Shown here piece by piece: positions 20,197 through 29,626 of a stretch of 64,000 nt of DNA; the stretch's first letter is position 1, and each line of letters begins with the position of its first letter. A program made the translations under genes and the position numbers. The notes under the pieces are model-generated. The model saw only the letters and a program-made list of their open reading frames with translations. It was not told the DNA's origin and did not search any database. This DNA comes from Pictodentalium vernedei. Its lineage: Eukaryota > Mollusca > Scaphopoda > Dentaliida > Dentaliidae. The stretch is taken from contig CM062296.1 of the NCBI GenBank assembly GCA_031216915.1, positions 63,105,084 through 63,169,083 on the forward strand, read 5' to 3'.

Positions 20197-23100
20197 AGGG
20201 AAAAAAATTGGAGAAAGCTGATTTTTTCAGGAAATGGCGAGTACATGTCACTGAACGATTAGACAAAAGTCCCCTAAAATCCCAGTTGAGCTTTTTTTTC
20301 TACAGCCTTTTTTCGAAAACGCGTTTGAAAAAAATTTTAAAAAATCGCACGAACTTTGTAACCTCGAATTGATTCAACTGTATTTTTTGTTTACGCGTAT
20401 TTCGAGCTACATAATGTCTAATATACATTTACCTAGAGGAAAATGTGCATTCTGTGACAATTTCTGCGAAAAATTATTGAAAATTCACAAAAAAGTATCG
20501 GATTTACGCAAAAAAATGACGATTTTCCTAACGGATTTGCCCAAAGGGTCGTAGTACAGAACGGGATGTTAGTTGGACAGACGATAAAAAATCCACCACC
20601 ATTTGAAGACTTTTATCATTGCTTACAAAATAGACATTATGGAAGACCCCCTCTGCTTCTGGCCGAGTTCCCCTTTTGGCATAAAATTCGTCAGCATGAG
20701 AACTCAACTATTTTCGGGCTTGGGACCGAACAGACACGTCTGTGTCTGGCAGCATTAGATCAATAAATAATATTTACAGAATGTACAAAAATCAATAAAT
20801 AATATTTACAGAATGTACAAATCAATCAACATGGATTAAGTTACATTGACTATTATCAACGCTATATACAGAAATGACGTGACCTATATACATATTATTC
20901 ATCGAACTCAGAAATTTCCGACAGGACAGTGTTTCTGTGGTTGTTACAAGAATCCGAACTGCAATTACACAAACCTGAGCAAGAGAGTCCTGCCTTCTTA
21001 CACCCACACCTTTTGTACAAGCACTCTTGCAACCACAACTGATCAGATTCAGTAGGTTATCGGGGGCACATGGCTTTGTGGCTGCAGTCGGTACAAGAAG
21101 TCCATTGTCTAGCGACCACCCCCAATCCGTCGGAGGAAGCGAAGTGCCCAGCCATTGTTGGACCTGGACATAACATCTGTAGACATGTTGTTGTGCAGCA
21201 TCGCTGCTTGGTGGGAGTGAGGCTAGGTCGATGGGTTTATTCAGTTTAGATTTTGCTACATAACGCTTGTAAGTGACATATCTATATTGGTCGAGAGAGG
21301 AAACAGTTTTACTCCCGTATAAGATCAGGAGAAGTTGTTCCCCGGCAGCGGCTACTGCACTTGGTGTACTGTCATCCGCCAAAATTGTGTTGACATACTG
21401 TTGTGAGTCGCTAGTAACATCGGAGACAATTGTACTGAATACTTTCTTCTTACCAACTCGAAAGAGTGCAGAAGTAGTGTCACAACCACTTATAGAATGT
21501 GCTACAAGGAGGTTGCTTCTATGGTCACCCATTTTGGTTGCTATTTCACTAACTGAAACTAGTAAGTTTGGGGTAATGGAATACATCATGTGAATATTAC
21601 ATCCCGGTTGAACTCGAGAGGTAAGAATGACTAACAAGTCTGTGTCTGTTCCCACAACGACAACATTATTGTCATCTTGAGCGATGTCAAGTGCAGTTTC
21701 GGCTATCAGTACATCAGCATCGGCCTCGGCCTGCTTGGACTGAATATTGATAGCAGATAGCTCCTGCATTAGAAGATCGATCAGTTGGGTTTTGTTCTTG
21801 GCATTTGCAAGGAAATCGGATTGGGGTGTGGTGGCTGGTAACTCGGGTGAGATATTGATATTAATGGAATACCTGTCTTTAGATCTACGGGCTTGTTCCA
21901 TGCCCTTTGTCGACATTGTACAAGCATAACCATCAAAAACAACCGCGACGTTTGCCCCAAAATGTCTCACTAGATAATTGGAATATGATGTACATATGTC
22001 CTTATATGACGAATGTTTAGGCCATACAACTGCCCTCAATAAAAATCCACCATCTACAACAAACAGAGAATGTTCTGGGATTTTAGTTTGCTCGGAACCG
22101 TATGTTTTGAGGATCTTACCGAGCGTGCTTTTCTGTGTCTTCCTCATTCCAGCAGAATCAAACAATGCTGGTGGTTTCGGGGCGAGTTCAAATTTGAGAT
22201 ACTCTTCCATCTTTGCTTGTGACTGAATAACACATGTGATGCTATTGAACAGAATTGTGGGGTCAATCACTACCTTACTTCCACGGACTTTGAGCCTTTT
22301 TGCCATCGATGCGAAAGACTTCACAGTGTCAACACGTCGTAGTTTGATGCTGTTGAACGTTTTGCTTACAACATTCGATACGCAGCATTCACCAATTTTG
22401 CGAACTTGGTCACAGTTCACAGTTTCGTCGGCCACAAGCCCGGTCGCTATAGAGACTAATTGAAGTCGATCTCTATTCTGAAAGGGGGAATGCACTCTGA
22501 GCCAGTTCAATAATTTGGTGATATCATTGGCATCAGTCAATTGTGAACTTTGACGGAGATCCCGATGTTGTTCGCCATGACCAGTGTGAACATGAACAAA
22601 ATTTTCGAGAGCATTACATATCGGAAGGCAAAGAGGTAGTCCATGTACCCATTTCGCAACAGTGCTATCGGTTATTCCCCTGCCATGTGTGAGACCACCA
22701 GGGAGCTTGAACATTCTCATTAAACACTGCTCTATGGTCTGATCAGAATATATCCCGTCCCAGAATTTATCTGAGCGCCTTATGGTAAAGTAACCTTTCT
22801 CAGTGAACAACTTTAAATCATCCTGTTGCATTATTTCTGTTAGCTCATTCATCTGCTGCAAATAGAGATGAGAACTCTTTGCGTATGCAAAATGACCACC
22901 TGCATGAAATACTGGAATCATATTGCGAACACAATATGTGTGGAGTTCCCAGTCGCCTGTGCGCTCTGCTCTCAAGAACAACTGGAGAAGACCTATTTGC
23001 TCGTAGTATTGTACCCAAAGCTTTCCTGTGCGTCCTACGGACGCATTCTGGAGCAGTTCGTGTAATTTTGACAGTAGGTGGTTGACAATTTCTTGATTGA

Positions 23101-24110
23101 CAGCGTCAGCTGTTGTACAGTCACCTCTGGCAAGTCCACAGAATATTTCATTGACTTCTGTGCAGTCTATGTTATCTAGAGTTCGGCTTTCTTCAAACAC
23201 AAGTTTTGTAATGGCAATTTGTGTTAGCAAATGGGCACGAACTGCTCTTGAATATGCATGACCACTGATCAAATGATGGATTGACCCACCAGCATAAACA
23301 GTCCCCCAAAGTTCATCCAAGCCGCTACCAGCCATGATCGAACCAAATGCCCCTAAATATGACATAATCATATGGAAGCCGCCGAGTCTAATGAAAACTT
23401 TTGTCAACTTATCTGACGAAGACACAATCTCCACTGCAATACAAATTTGTTTATGAGTACACATCAAGGGCGTGCACACATTACATGCCAATGCATCTTG
23501 AGTGTAGGCGAACACCACATTATGTGATTTAATCGAACATGGAAATTGAAACAATGATGCTATAATACGGTATTTGAATGAGAAAAGTCGATGCCGTTTG
23601 AATTTGAGTTTAGGGGGTATGGTTAATATTTCACACGTTTCACCAGTTCATTATGGAATAAATGACTATTGTTATATATCATTATAAAGCCACTGCTTTA
23701 CTGCAATTTTTGATATATAATTTAACTCCCAAAGTAGTCGTAGATTTGATTTAATGGACGTTGTGTACCGTTGTGTGTATGAAAACAATAAAAAAATTTT
23801 CGTAATTTTGTACATTTTCGTGAATATTTCACCATTGAGTGTGAGGATTGGTACAAAGTTGGCATTTTCTGTTGGGGATATGTATTCTCAATATAATTCA
23901 GCACGATATTTATGATTCTCACCCTACTAAGGCGAATAAGAATGAGAAATATGGAGCTGGGTCGAATTTTTTTTAAATTTTTTTTTTCATCAAAAAAACG
24001 CTATAACTAAAAAAGCTCAACTCGGGTTCGCGGGGACTTTTCCCACTTTATCCGGAATGTGTGTCCCGGAAACATATAAAAAAATCAGCTTTCTCCGATT
24101 TTTTTTCCTT
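20197..24110 (-). mobile_element. Academ-like DNA transposon encoding a FEN1/XPG-like nuclease
   Basis: Inverted ends are visible: the left end reads agggaaaaaaattgg then agaaagctgatttttt; the right end, reverse-complemented, reads aaggaaaaaaaatcgg then agaaagctgatttttt. A second inverted block (aaaagtcccc ... gttgagctttttt) lies at about 20,264-20,310 and 24,005-24,050, so the imperfect inverted repeats are about 150 bp. A 3-bp direct repeat (act) sits at 20,194-20,196 and 24,111-24,113. Inside is one long minus-strand ORF with a PIN/FEN1-like nuclease and a Cys-rich tail. From memory, Academ superfamily transposons encode an XPG-like nuclease, which would fit; this is an inference without a search. 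One frameshift near the C-terminus suggests this copy is recently inactive. Confidence 0.72.
20822..23554 (-). CDS. PIN/FEN1(XPG)-like nuclease of the transposon (putative transposase)
   Basis: A 910-codon intact ORF. Residues about 55-115 hold a conserved-looking block (RLGGFHMIMSYLGAFG, then SGHAYSRAVRAHLL). Residues about 495-700 look like a PIN/FEN1 fold with acidic residues in the order of flap nucleases: D501 (VVDGG), D541 (VVFDGY), E610/D612/D614 (EADAD), D637/D639 (GTDTD) and D692 (SGCDTT). Such residues bind Mg2+ and cut DNA in that superfamily. The C-terminus reads SCGCKSAC at 839-846, after which the frame leaves a Cys-rich segment that continues in the adjacent frame to a stop at 20,895. 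The last 60 or so residues of this ORF are therefore probably not native. The true N-terminus may be longer, since the first 40 residues look poorly defined. It is the only long ORF in the element, so it is the candidate transposase. A domesticated host gene is less likely given the flanking inverted repeats. Confidence 0.75.
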   Translation of the reverse strand: MFQFPCSIKSHNVVFAYTQDALACNVCTPLMCTHKQICIAVEIVSSSDKLTKVFIRLGGFHMIMSYLGAFGSIMAGSGLDELWGTVYAGGSIHHLISGHAYSRAVRAHLLTQIAITKLVFEESRTLDNIDCTEVNEIFCGLARGDCTTADAVNQEIVNHLLSKLHELLQNASVGRTGKLWVQYYEQIGLLQLFLRAERTGDWELHTYCVRNMIPVFHAGGHFAYAKSSHLYLQQMNELTEIMQQDDLKLFTEKGYFTIRRSDKFWDGIYSDQTIEQCLMRMFKLPGGLTHGRGITDSTVAKWVHGLPLCLPICNALENFVHVHTGHGEQHRDLRQSSQLTDANDITKLLNWLRVHSPFQNRDRLQLVSIATGLVADETVNCDQVRKIGECCVSNVVSKTFNSIKLRRVDTVKSFASMAKRLKVRGSKVVIDPTILFNSITCVIQSQAKMEEYLKFELAPKPPALFDSAGMRKTQKSTLGKILKTYGSEQTKIPEHSLFVVDGGFLLRAVVWPKHSSYKDICTSYSNYLVRHFGANVAVVFDGYACTMSTKGMEQARRSKDRYSININISPELPATTPQSDFLANAKNKTQLIDLLMQELSAINIQSKQAEADADVLIAETALDIAQDDNNVVVVGTDTDLLVILTSRVQPGCNIHMMYSITPNLLVSVSEIATKMGDHRSNLLVAHSISGCDTTSALFRVGKKKVFSTIVSDVTSDSQQYVNTILADDSTPSAVAAAGEQLLLILYGSKTVSSLDQYRYVTYKRYVAKSKLNKPIDLASLPPSSDAAQQHVYRCYVQVQQWLGTSLPPTDWGWSLDNGLLVPTAATKPCAPDNLLNLISCGCKSACTKGVGVRRQDSLAQVCVIAVRILVTTTETLSCRKFLSSMNNMYIGHVISVYSVDNSQCNLIHVD

Positions 24111-24279
24111 ACTTTCTCATTTTTATGTCTAATGTGCCTGGACTAAGTAAGATGTTCAGAGCCAAGCTCACCACCCACCCCCTCCCCCACCACCCCAGTG
24201 ATATCTCTGTGGCCACCCACAAACGTTGTGATGAATATTGGGTAAATTGAGTTGCGAAAGATTTCATCAAATATAGTCA

Positions 24280-24560
24280 ACAAAGCCGAGGGTGTTGGCG
24301 AGGTTCTATTGCAAAATAGCTGCGGATTGATAAGTAGACGCTACCTTTCCAGAGGTGGTTTGACACCAAGACAGTCAGTTCGGTAGATTTTCTGGAGCAG
24401 TCAGCTGATGATTACCAAGAGGCACTCACCAGCAAACTGCACCAAACCGGTGAGCAATTTGTAACTTCTCGAAAAGGTGCATCAAGTTATATGAGCATAA
24501 CGGGTGAGTGTAGTCGGGCATCGCGATGCATTTGCTTTTGTCGGATCCGATGCATGCCGA
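24280..24560. repeat. Dispersed repeat related to 25,655-25,930
   Basis: This stretch and 25,655-25,930 share an ordered set of phrases ('attg.aaaatagc.g.gg..tgata.g.agac', 'cagtc..tt', 'gcaaactg..acttct', 'tgc.ttt..c..tcggatccgatgca'). They are diverged copies in the same orientation. Another shared block, 'gcgcccaccaacaaattatac', occurs at about 25,080 and 26,138. No gene is seen. Confidence 0.5.
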
Positions 24561-24608
24561 ACCGACCACCAGAGCATATTACATCAGAGTTAAACCTACC
24601 TTTTCAGG

Positions 24609-25001
24609 TGTAACAGGAGGAGAGATAAGTGCGGGAGCCGGGGTTCGAACCGTCGACCTCTAGCACACAAAGCGACCGATTTACCACGAGACTAAGAGAT
24701 CCGGACCAATCAGGCTGTTTTGGTAAATGGCCTTTATACCTCGACCGCTACACTACTCTCCCCTTCTTTCGAGAAAAACCACATGTGAATCTCACCCAAG
24801 TTCCTCCCTCAGAGCGGTCGAAACACCCACAGTGCCACCTACTGCTGAGGATCGGACGAGCCCCCAAATGTAACAGGAGGAGAGATAAGTGCGGGAACCG
24901 GGTTCGAACCTCTAGCACACAAAGCGACCGATTTACCACGAGACTAAGAGATCCGGACCAACCAGGCTGGTTGGGAAGTGCCCTTTATACCTCGACCGCT
25001 A
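24609..25001 (-). repeat. Two direct copies of a tRNA-like (SINE head) repeat
   Basis: Copies at 24,609-24,750 and 24,869-25,001 are close matches. On the minus strand each has 'ggatctcttagtctcgtggtaaat', resembling an A-box region, and the first has a B-box-like 'ggttcgaacccc'. The pieces look like a tRNA-derived SINE head rather than a tRNA gene: no anticodon arm or full cloverleaf can be drawn with confidence. Confidence 0.55.
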
Positions 25002-26306
25002 AACAGGAAAATAATGTTGGGCGATGCCAATCAACTAGGTGACTTTATTAAAACAATCGGACTGAGGTACCCCAATGGGCGCCCACCAACAAATTATACC
25101 AGATAAGCCACTTCGAGTAGTTTTGAACATCACAGAGTTACATAATGCAATACGTGGACCGAAAACTACTGGCGAGTCGCAGTAGGTCACGAAAGAAAAA
25201 AAAATACTTCTCGAGGCACGGAGGTTGCTTTTTAATAAGTGGGAGTTCGCAGTCAACGATTCCAAAGCACGGCCTACAGCCCCACCGCAGTTGAGCTCAT
25301 TGGGTCCACTCCAGTGAGGGGCCACAGGCCATGCCCTGGAAGCAAAGACCGAGGAAAAAAGGAAAAAAACAGAAAGAAAATAATAAAAAGAAAGGAAAAA
25401 AGATTGTCTTCCTTCCCAAACTTCTGTTTTCGAGTCAGAAGCTAATTTGTACGTGGTGCGCTGGAGACAACGGTAGATAGAAGATTTATCAATCTTTTCG
25501 GTTAATTACAGCAAATGGTGAACAATTAATTTAAGTTTGCGGCCTCAGTGCATGAAAAGTTGTTTTGTTTTTTTCATATATGATATTTAGTCTCTGCAAC
25601 AATTTCCAGGAGGGTCTTAGCAGCCCCCCCCCCCCCCCTCCCCTCCACGACGACTAGGAAACTATTGTAAAATAGCAGTGGTGACTGAATAGGCAGATGC
25701 GACCTTTCGGGGGCTGGCCTGGTACCAATCCGGTCGGTTCAGTAGCTGCTTTGGCACAGTCGTTTGGGGACTGCTGGGAGGCACACATCAACAGGGTGTG
25801 CCAGGGCAGCCATTGATGAGCAAACTGTGACTTCTTAAAACAAAACGCGTCACGGGGTGTATACATAAAGAATGGTTGAAGTTGTGTTATCACGATATAT
25901 TTGCCCTTACCGAATCCGATGCAGGGTGCCATGTCCATTCCAGCATGATGCCGAAACTAATACCTTCCTTTCTGGAAATAAAGTTGTGGCATGCCTGTCA
26001 GGTAAATAACTGTGATGTGACAATCAGACAGAGATTGCCCTGTTGCGCATGTTGGCAGTCGATGCATCCCGATATATTTGCCTTGCAGAATCTGATGTTT
26101 GGTGTTTCAAGGCAGTCAATCAGAGATCGCCTGAAGGCGCCCACCAACAAATTATACAAGAACATCCGCTGGTGAATAATTTGTTCCCTCCGCGTAAGGG
26201 GCGAATAACCGATTGATCACAGATAAAAAATAGTTGCTTCTGGGGCAGCTTACGTTTTCAACAACGCAAGTTGCAGACAATACTAAAGTTTGTTTATATT
26301 GATACC
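25002..26306. other. Repeat-rich stretch without a recognisable gene
   Basis: It holds the second copy of the dispersed repeat (25,655-25,930), a poly-C tract near 25,624-25,637 and a purine-rich stretch at 25,355-25,410. ORFs here are short and not supported. Confidence 0.4.
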
Positions 26307-26623
26307 TACAGTGTTACCCGAAGTCCTGTCACGAAATGCACACAAAAAGCACGTCGAGTGGCGCATTTATCTACGCGTTATCGCCATAGTAAGGCTACCA
26401 AATTCTGTACATGTGGCTTGTGCACAAGCAATGTTACAGCCAATGGACCTCCGGGTAACCCGGAGGTTCATTGGCAGAAGCATTGCCTGTGTTTGCTATG
26501 AGTAACCAGGAGAACATGTCGTGCTTTGGATACCATTCCATGTGGCTGTTGCGTGCAATTCCTACGCGCCACTAAGCCTACATAAGCACACAGTTCGTGA
26601 CAGGACCTCCAGCTTCAACTGTA
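26307..26623. mobile_element. Tc1/mariner-type MITE, copy a (decayed)
   Basis: Belongs to the family with ends tacagttaaaactagaagtc and complement, TA at both ends, and a central 36-bp palindrome (gccaatggacctccggg and complement). Here the ends carry several substitutions, so it is an older copy. Confidence 0.8.
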
Positions 26624-26659
26624 TGACACCATTGCGGGTATTCTAACTCTTGTTGGATT

Positions 26660-27382
26660 TACGTTTGAGAACCATGAAGAGGTAATGTCAGAGTGATTTT
26701 GAATGACTCTTCCAAGGCTTGAATTTCAGAGATTTTAGTGAGATGAGTTATTTTTTCGTTTCCCTCCTTCTCTTCCTTAACAAAAATACACCCGTCGAAT
26801 GTCCAAGTGTCCTTGATTTTGCCTTTTTTGTGCAACTGACGTGAACGTTTTGGCTATAGCAGCCCTTGTCCTAGTGAAGTCCTCATTTATATACAAGGGT
26901 GGGCTTTGTATGGACTGTTGTTTTTTCTACAAAGTTCTGGAGCGGAAGATTTTGTCACGAATCCGACAAGTGGACAGACGAAAGATAATAGGTCGAGGAG
27001 ATCTGGATGGATGGGACTGGGCTGTCTTGGGTCCAAACCCGGGACTGTTCAGATCAATTCCTATCGACTTTGCAGTTTGCATGACGATAGAGTCTGTCTT
27101 TTCACTGGGTGTTTCAGGCACCCCACTTAGTCTGAGATTTGTGCTCCCCCCATATTGTTGGAGATCGTCTAGTTCATCTGACAACTGTTGGATTACGGAA
27201 TCTTTTTCACGAACGGTCGCTTCCAACACAATTAACCGATCTTCAAGTTTGCTCACATATTCTTTCATATTCTTCTGGATTATTACATCTATGATATGCT
27301 GGACTCTAGGCTCGAGTAGAGCCTCGATCAAACTTTCCACCAAGGAGGGTTGTGAGCCCAGTTGAGGACCATGCTGAGACAT
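26660..27382 (-). pseudogene. LINE ORF1-like protein (coiled coil plus RNA-binding-like domain)
   Basis: The ORF 26,927-27,382 (151 codons) has a coiled-coil stretch (RLIVLEATVREKDSVIQQL then DELDDLQQYG), then TNLRLSGVPETPSEKTDSI and GIDLNSPGFGPK, then RPIIFRLSTCRIRDKIFR. This order is typical of LINE ORF1 proteins that coat element RNA. Past the stop, other frames continue with VYINEDFTRTRAAIAK and KIKDTWTFDGCIFVKEE, the usual C-terminal end. Frameshifts near 26,930 and 26,830 make it a relic. The usual QQYGRR is QQYGGS here. No reverse transcriptase partner lies next to it. Confidence 0.75.
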
Positions 27383-27527
27383 ACTTTTCTCTGGGGTGGA
27401 TTAAATTTCACTGAGATCTGAGCAGGAAGTTTAAGGTATGTCAAATAGAGGCCCAGACCATGAAGGAGAAACTGATGTTCTAGCTCTGACCAAAAAAAAA
27501 TTCTGAAAGAATTCGAAATAGTACAAC

Positions 27528-27760
27528 TTGTCGGGTTGTTTGTGGTAATTCGTGATACTCCGATTCAATCGAACACACCCCAGGGGACCCCTCGGTACTA
27601 TAGCACTACGTGCTAAGCCTATAAAATGGGAAATCCGTATCCAATAAAGTAAATTTCGGTGATTTGGGGTGGATTTTGGTGATTTGGAGGGATTGCTGGG
27701 TCGTTTGTGGTAATTAGATTTACTCCGATTCAATCGAACATACCCTCCGAACATATCCCG
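27528..27760. repeat. Two-copy tandem repeat of about 165-bp spacing
   Basis: The phrase 'gttgtttgtggtaattcgtg' then 'ctccgattcaatcgaacacac' at 27,535 recurs with substitutions at 27,701. The minus-strand ORF across it simply reads the repeat twice (VRLNRSKSNYHK and VRLNRSITNYHK). Confidence 0.6.
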
Positions 27761-27794
27761 TCCCATTGCAGAAAAATTGGGTAACATAGCAACC

Positions 27795-27995
27795 ACATGC
27801 TACCATAGAAACCAAGATGGCGGCTCCAGTATACAAAATGGACGACGGAAACACGTATCACCCTAACAACACGCGCTGCGCTTGCGCACTAACACCACGT
27901 ATCACCATGGGGTGACGTCACAAGATGGCCGCTCACGCGGGTTACCATGACAATACAACATGGCGCCACTGGGTCACGTGACATGACGTCACATC
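27795..27995. repeat. Dispersed repeat, inverted relative of 50,125-50,330
   Basis: Shares 'accaagatggcg', 'aaaatggacgacg', 'acgtatcaccctaacaacacgcgctgcgc', 'ttaccatgacaa' and 'actgggtcacgtgacatg' with the reverse complement of 50,125-50,330, in the same order. No coding potential is recognised. Confidence 0.75.
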
Positions 27996-27999
27996 CGAG

Positions 28000-28985
28000 G
28001 TCCCCAAACTATCCCTCAAATGTACCTGACATACTACTCACAAAACTCGTTCACGCAGTCATCTGGCAGCGGAAAGCGGCAGGCGAAGGCGAAGAGAAAA
28101 TCTGTTCAGCGCCCACGTCTCCCTGATATACCCCCGAACAGAAGCATATTGCCGAAAATACGGATGGTTGCGGCTGGAAACTACCCTGACCAACTCAATA
28201 AAAAACAACGTGCACTAAACATAACAAGCATGGAAACAGACCTACCGCACACACACACGCACCTAACAACAAAATTTATTTTAAGAACATGCACACTTCA
28301 AGCACATTCGTGCAAATACACAGAATGGAAACGGACAGGCGAAAGAGATATGCTGTAGCAAGTCTGTTCATCCCCTACCGAACAGATTAGCATGGTTCAT
28401 GTGCCTGAACGCTGTTGATGGCTGGAACTTGCCCGGACAAACTCATTAAACAAACAACTACAACCCGTAGCATACAAGTAAACAAATATGTATTAACCTC
28501 ATAACAGAGAATTTATAAATCAGCTCGTGTTTTTTGGGGCGGGGGGGGGGGTGTGGAGAGGGACGCATCACATATGACATCAGGTATGCTGTTTGGGTGT
28601 CTCTTTTCCTCGATTCTCTAGAGCATGCCAGTTTGGTTTGTCCAATCCAGTGAATGAAAGATTCTCATCGATACTTCGCTGAAATGTGTTGGGCCCTATT
28701 GTGGGTCCGAGAGATTCGAGGGACTTCAACCAAATGGCAACCAGTATGCCCCTTACGCTGGGGATTTTTTCTTTCTTGCTAGATGTGCAAAATAAACAGG
28801 AGACAGACTGTGCATGTCAATAAGAGCTTAACCTAATCAGTGTCGAATCACCCCGAGCGGCAGGCTACGTTTGAACGCCTACGACATAACATCAACACAA
28901 GCTGACCCAGCTGGATACAGACTATAACTGCTAGATAGGGACCGGAACAGACTTTACCCATTTAGAGCGACAGTTTATACATGCC
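28000..28985. other. No recognisable gene
   Basis: A 112-codon plus-strand ORF (28,020-28,358) has no recognised domain. A G-rich tract lies near 28,537. The phrase 'attctcatcgatacttcgctgaa' (about 28,663) recurs in the rearranged insert at 33,630-33,670. Confidence 0.4.
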
Positions 28986-29234
28986 TTAACCCTTTACCTA
29001 ACATGAAAAGCAGACGACACTTCAAAAAAATTCTTGAATAACTATTTTTTTTTTTCATTTTTTGTCTCAAAAACATAGGTTATGACTCCTCATTGGAACG
29101 AACTCGACGAGCTCATTCAAACGAGGGGACATAACCTATCTTTTTGAGACAAAAAACGAAAAAATAATGAAAATTAATTGCGATTTTTGAGAATAGCGCT
29201 GGCCGTTTTGGCCGTTACGTTGGGTAAAGGGTTT
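28986..29234. mobile_element. piggyBac-type MITE, copy 1
   Basis: Starts ttaaccctttacctaac and ends with the complement (gttgggtaaagggttta), with ttaa (here ttta at one end) as the target site, typical of piggyBac-type elements. The centre is a long hairpin around 'tcattggaacga(g)ctcgacgagctc'. It has no coding capacity. Confidence 0.85.
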
Positions 29235-29626
29235 AGATCATTAACAAACGCCTTCGCGAGAAATACTATTTGAGTTGACTGAGCTGGAAAGAGACGATAT
29301 TTGTTAATAATAATGTTTGACCGTTCGCACAGCCGAAATGAACAAAGGCTCTACTTTCCCGAAGACTAATTAACAGCCCACACAGATGGCCCGGCCCGGC
29401 TGTGTGCTATGTCTCGGTGCACGCTTTGGCTCATCTGCCTCCTTCACTTACGGCCTATTGGATATAATATGACTTGGCCCTCAGTTTCGGTGAAAATAGG
29501 AAACACAAAAACGTAGACGAGTGTGGGTTTTAACATGGCTGATTGCAGAATCATTCATCTCGCACAAGTTCAAAGTCAGGTTTAACCAATTGCTAACAGT
29601 GATAATAGATGTCAATCACCCCTGAC

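Noticed and set aside
24609..25001. tRNA gene
   Set aside because: A- and B-box-like motifs are present, but no complete cloverleaf can be drawn and the unit is duplicated with extra sequence, so a tRNA-derived repeat is more likely.
25240..25330. tRNA-like segment on the minus strand
   Set aside because: Only a vague resemblance to a tRNA 5' half (gagctcaactgcgg); no B box.
26841..27365. 174-codon plus-strand ORF
   Set aside because: It is the antisense shadow of the LINE ORF1-like frame, which has clear motifs.
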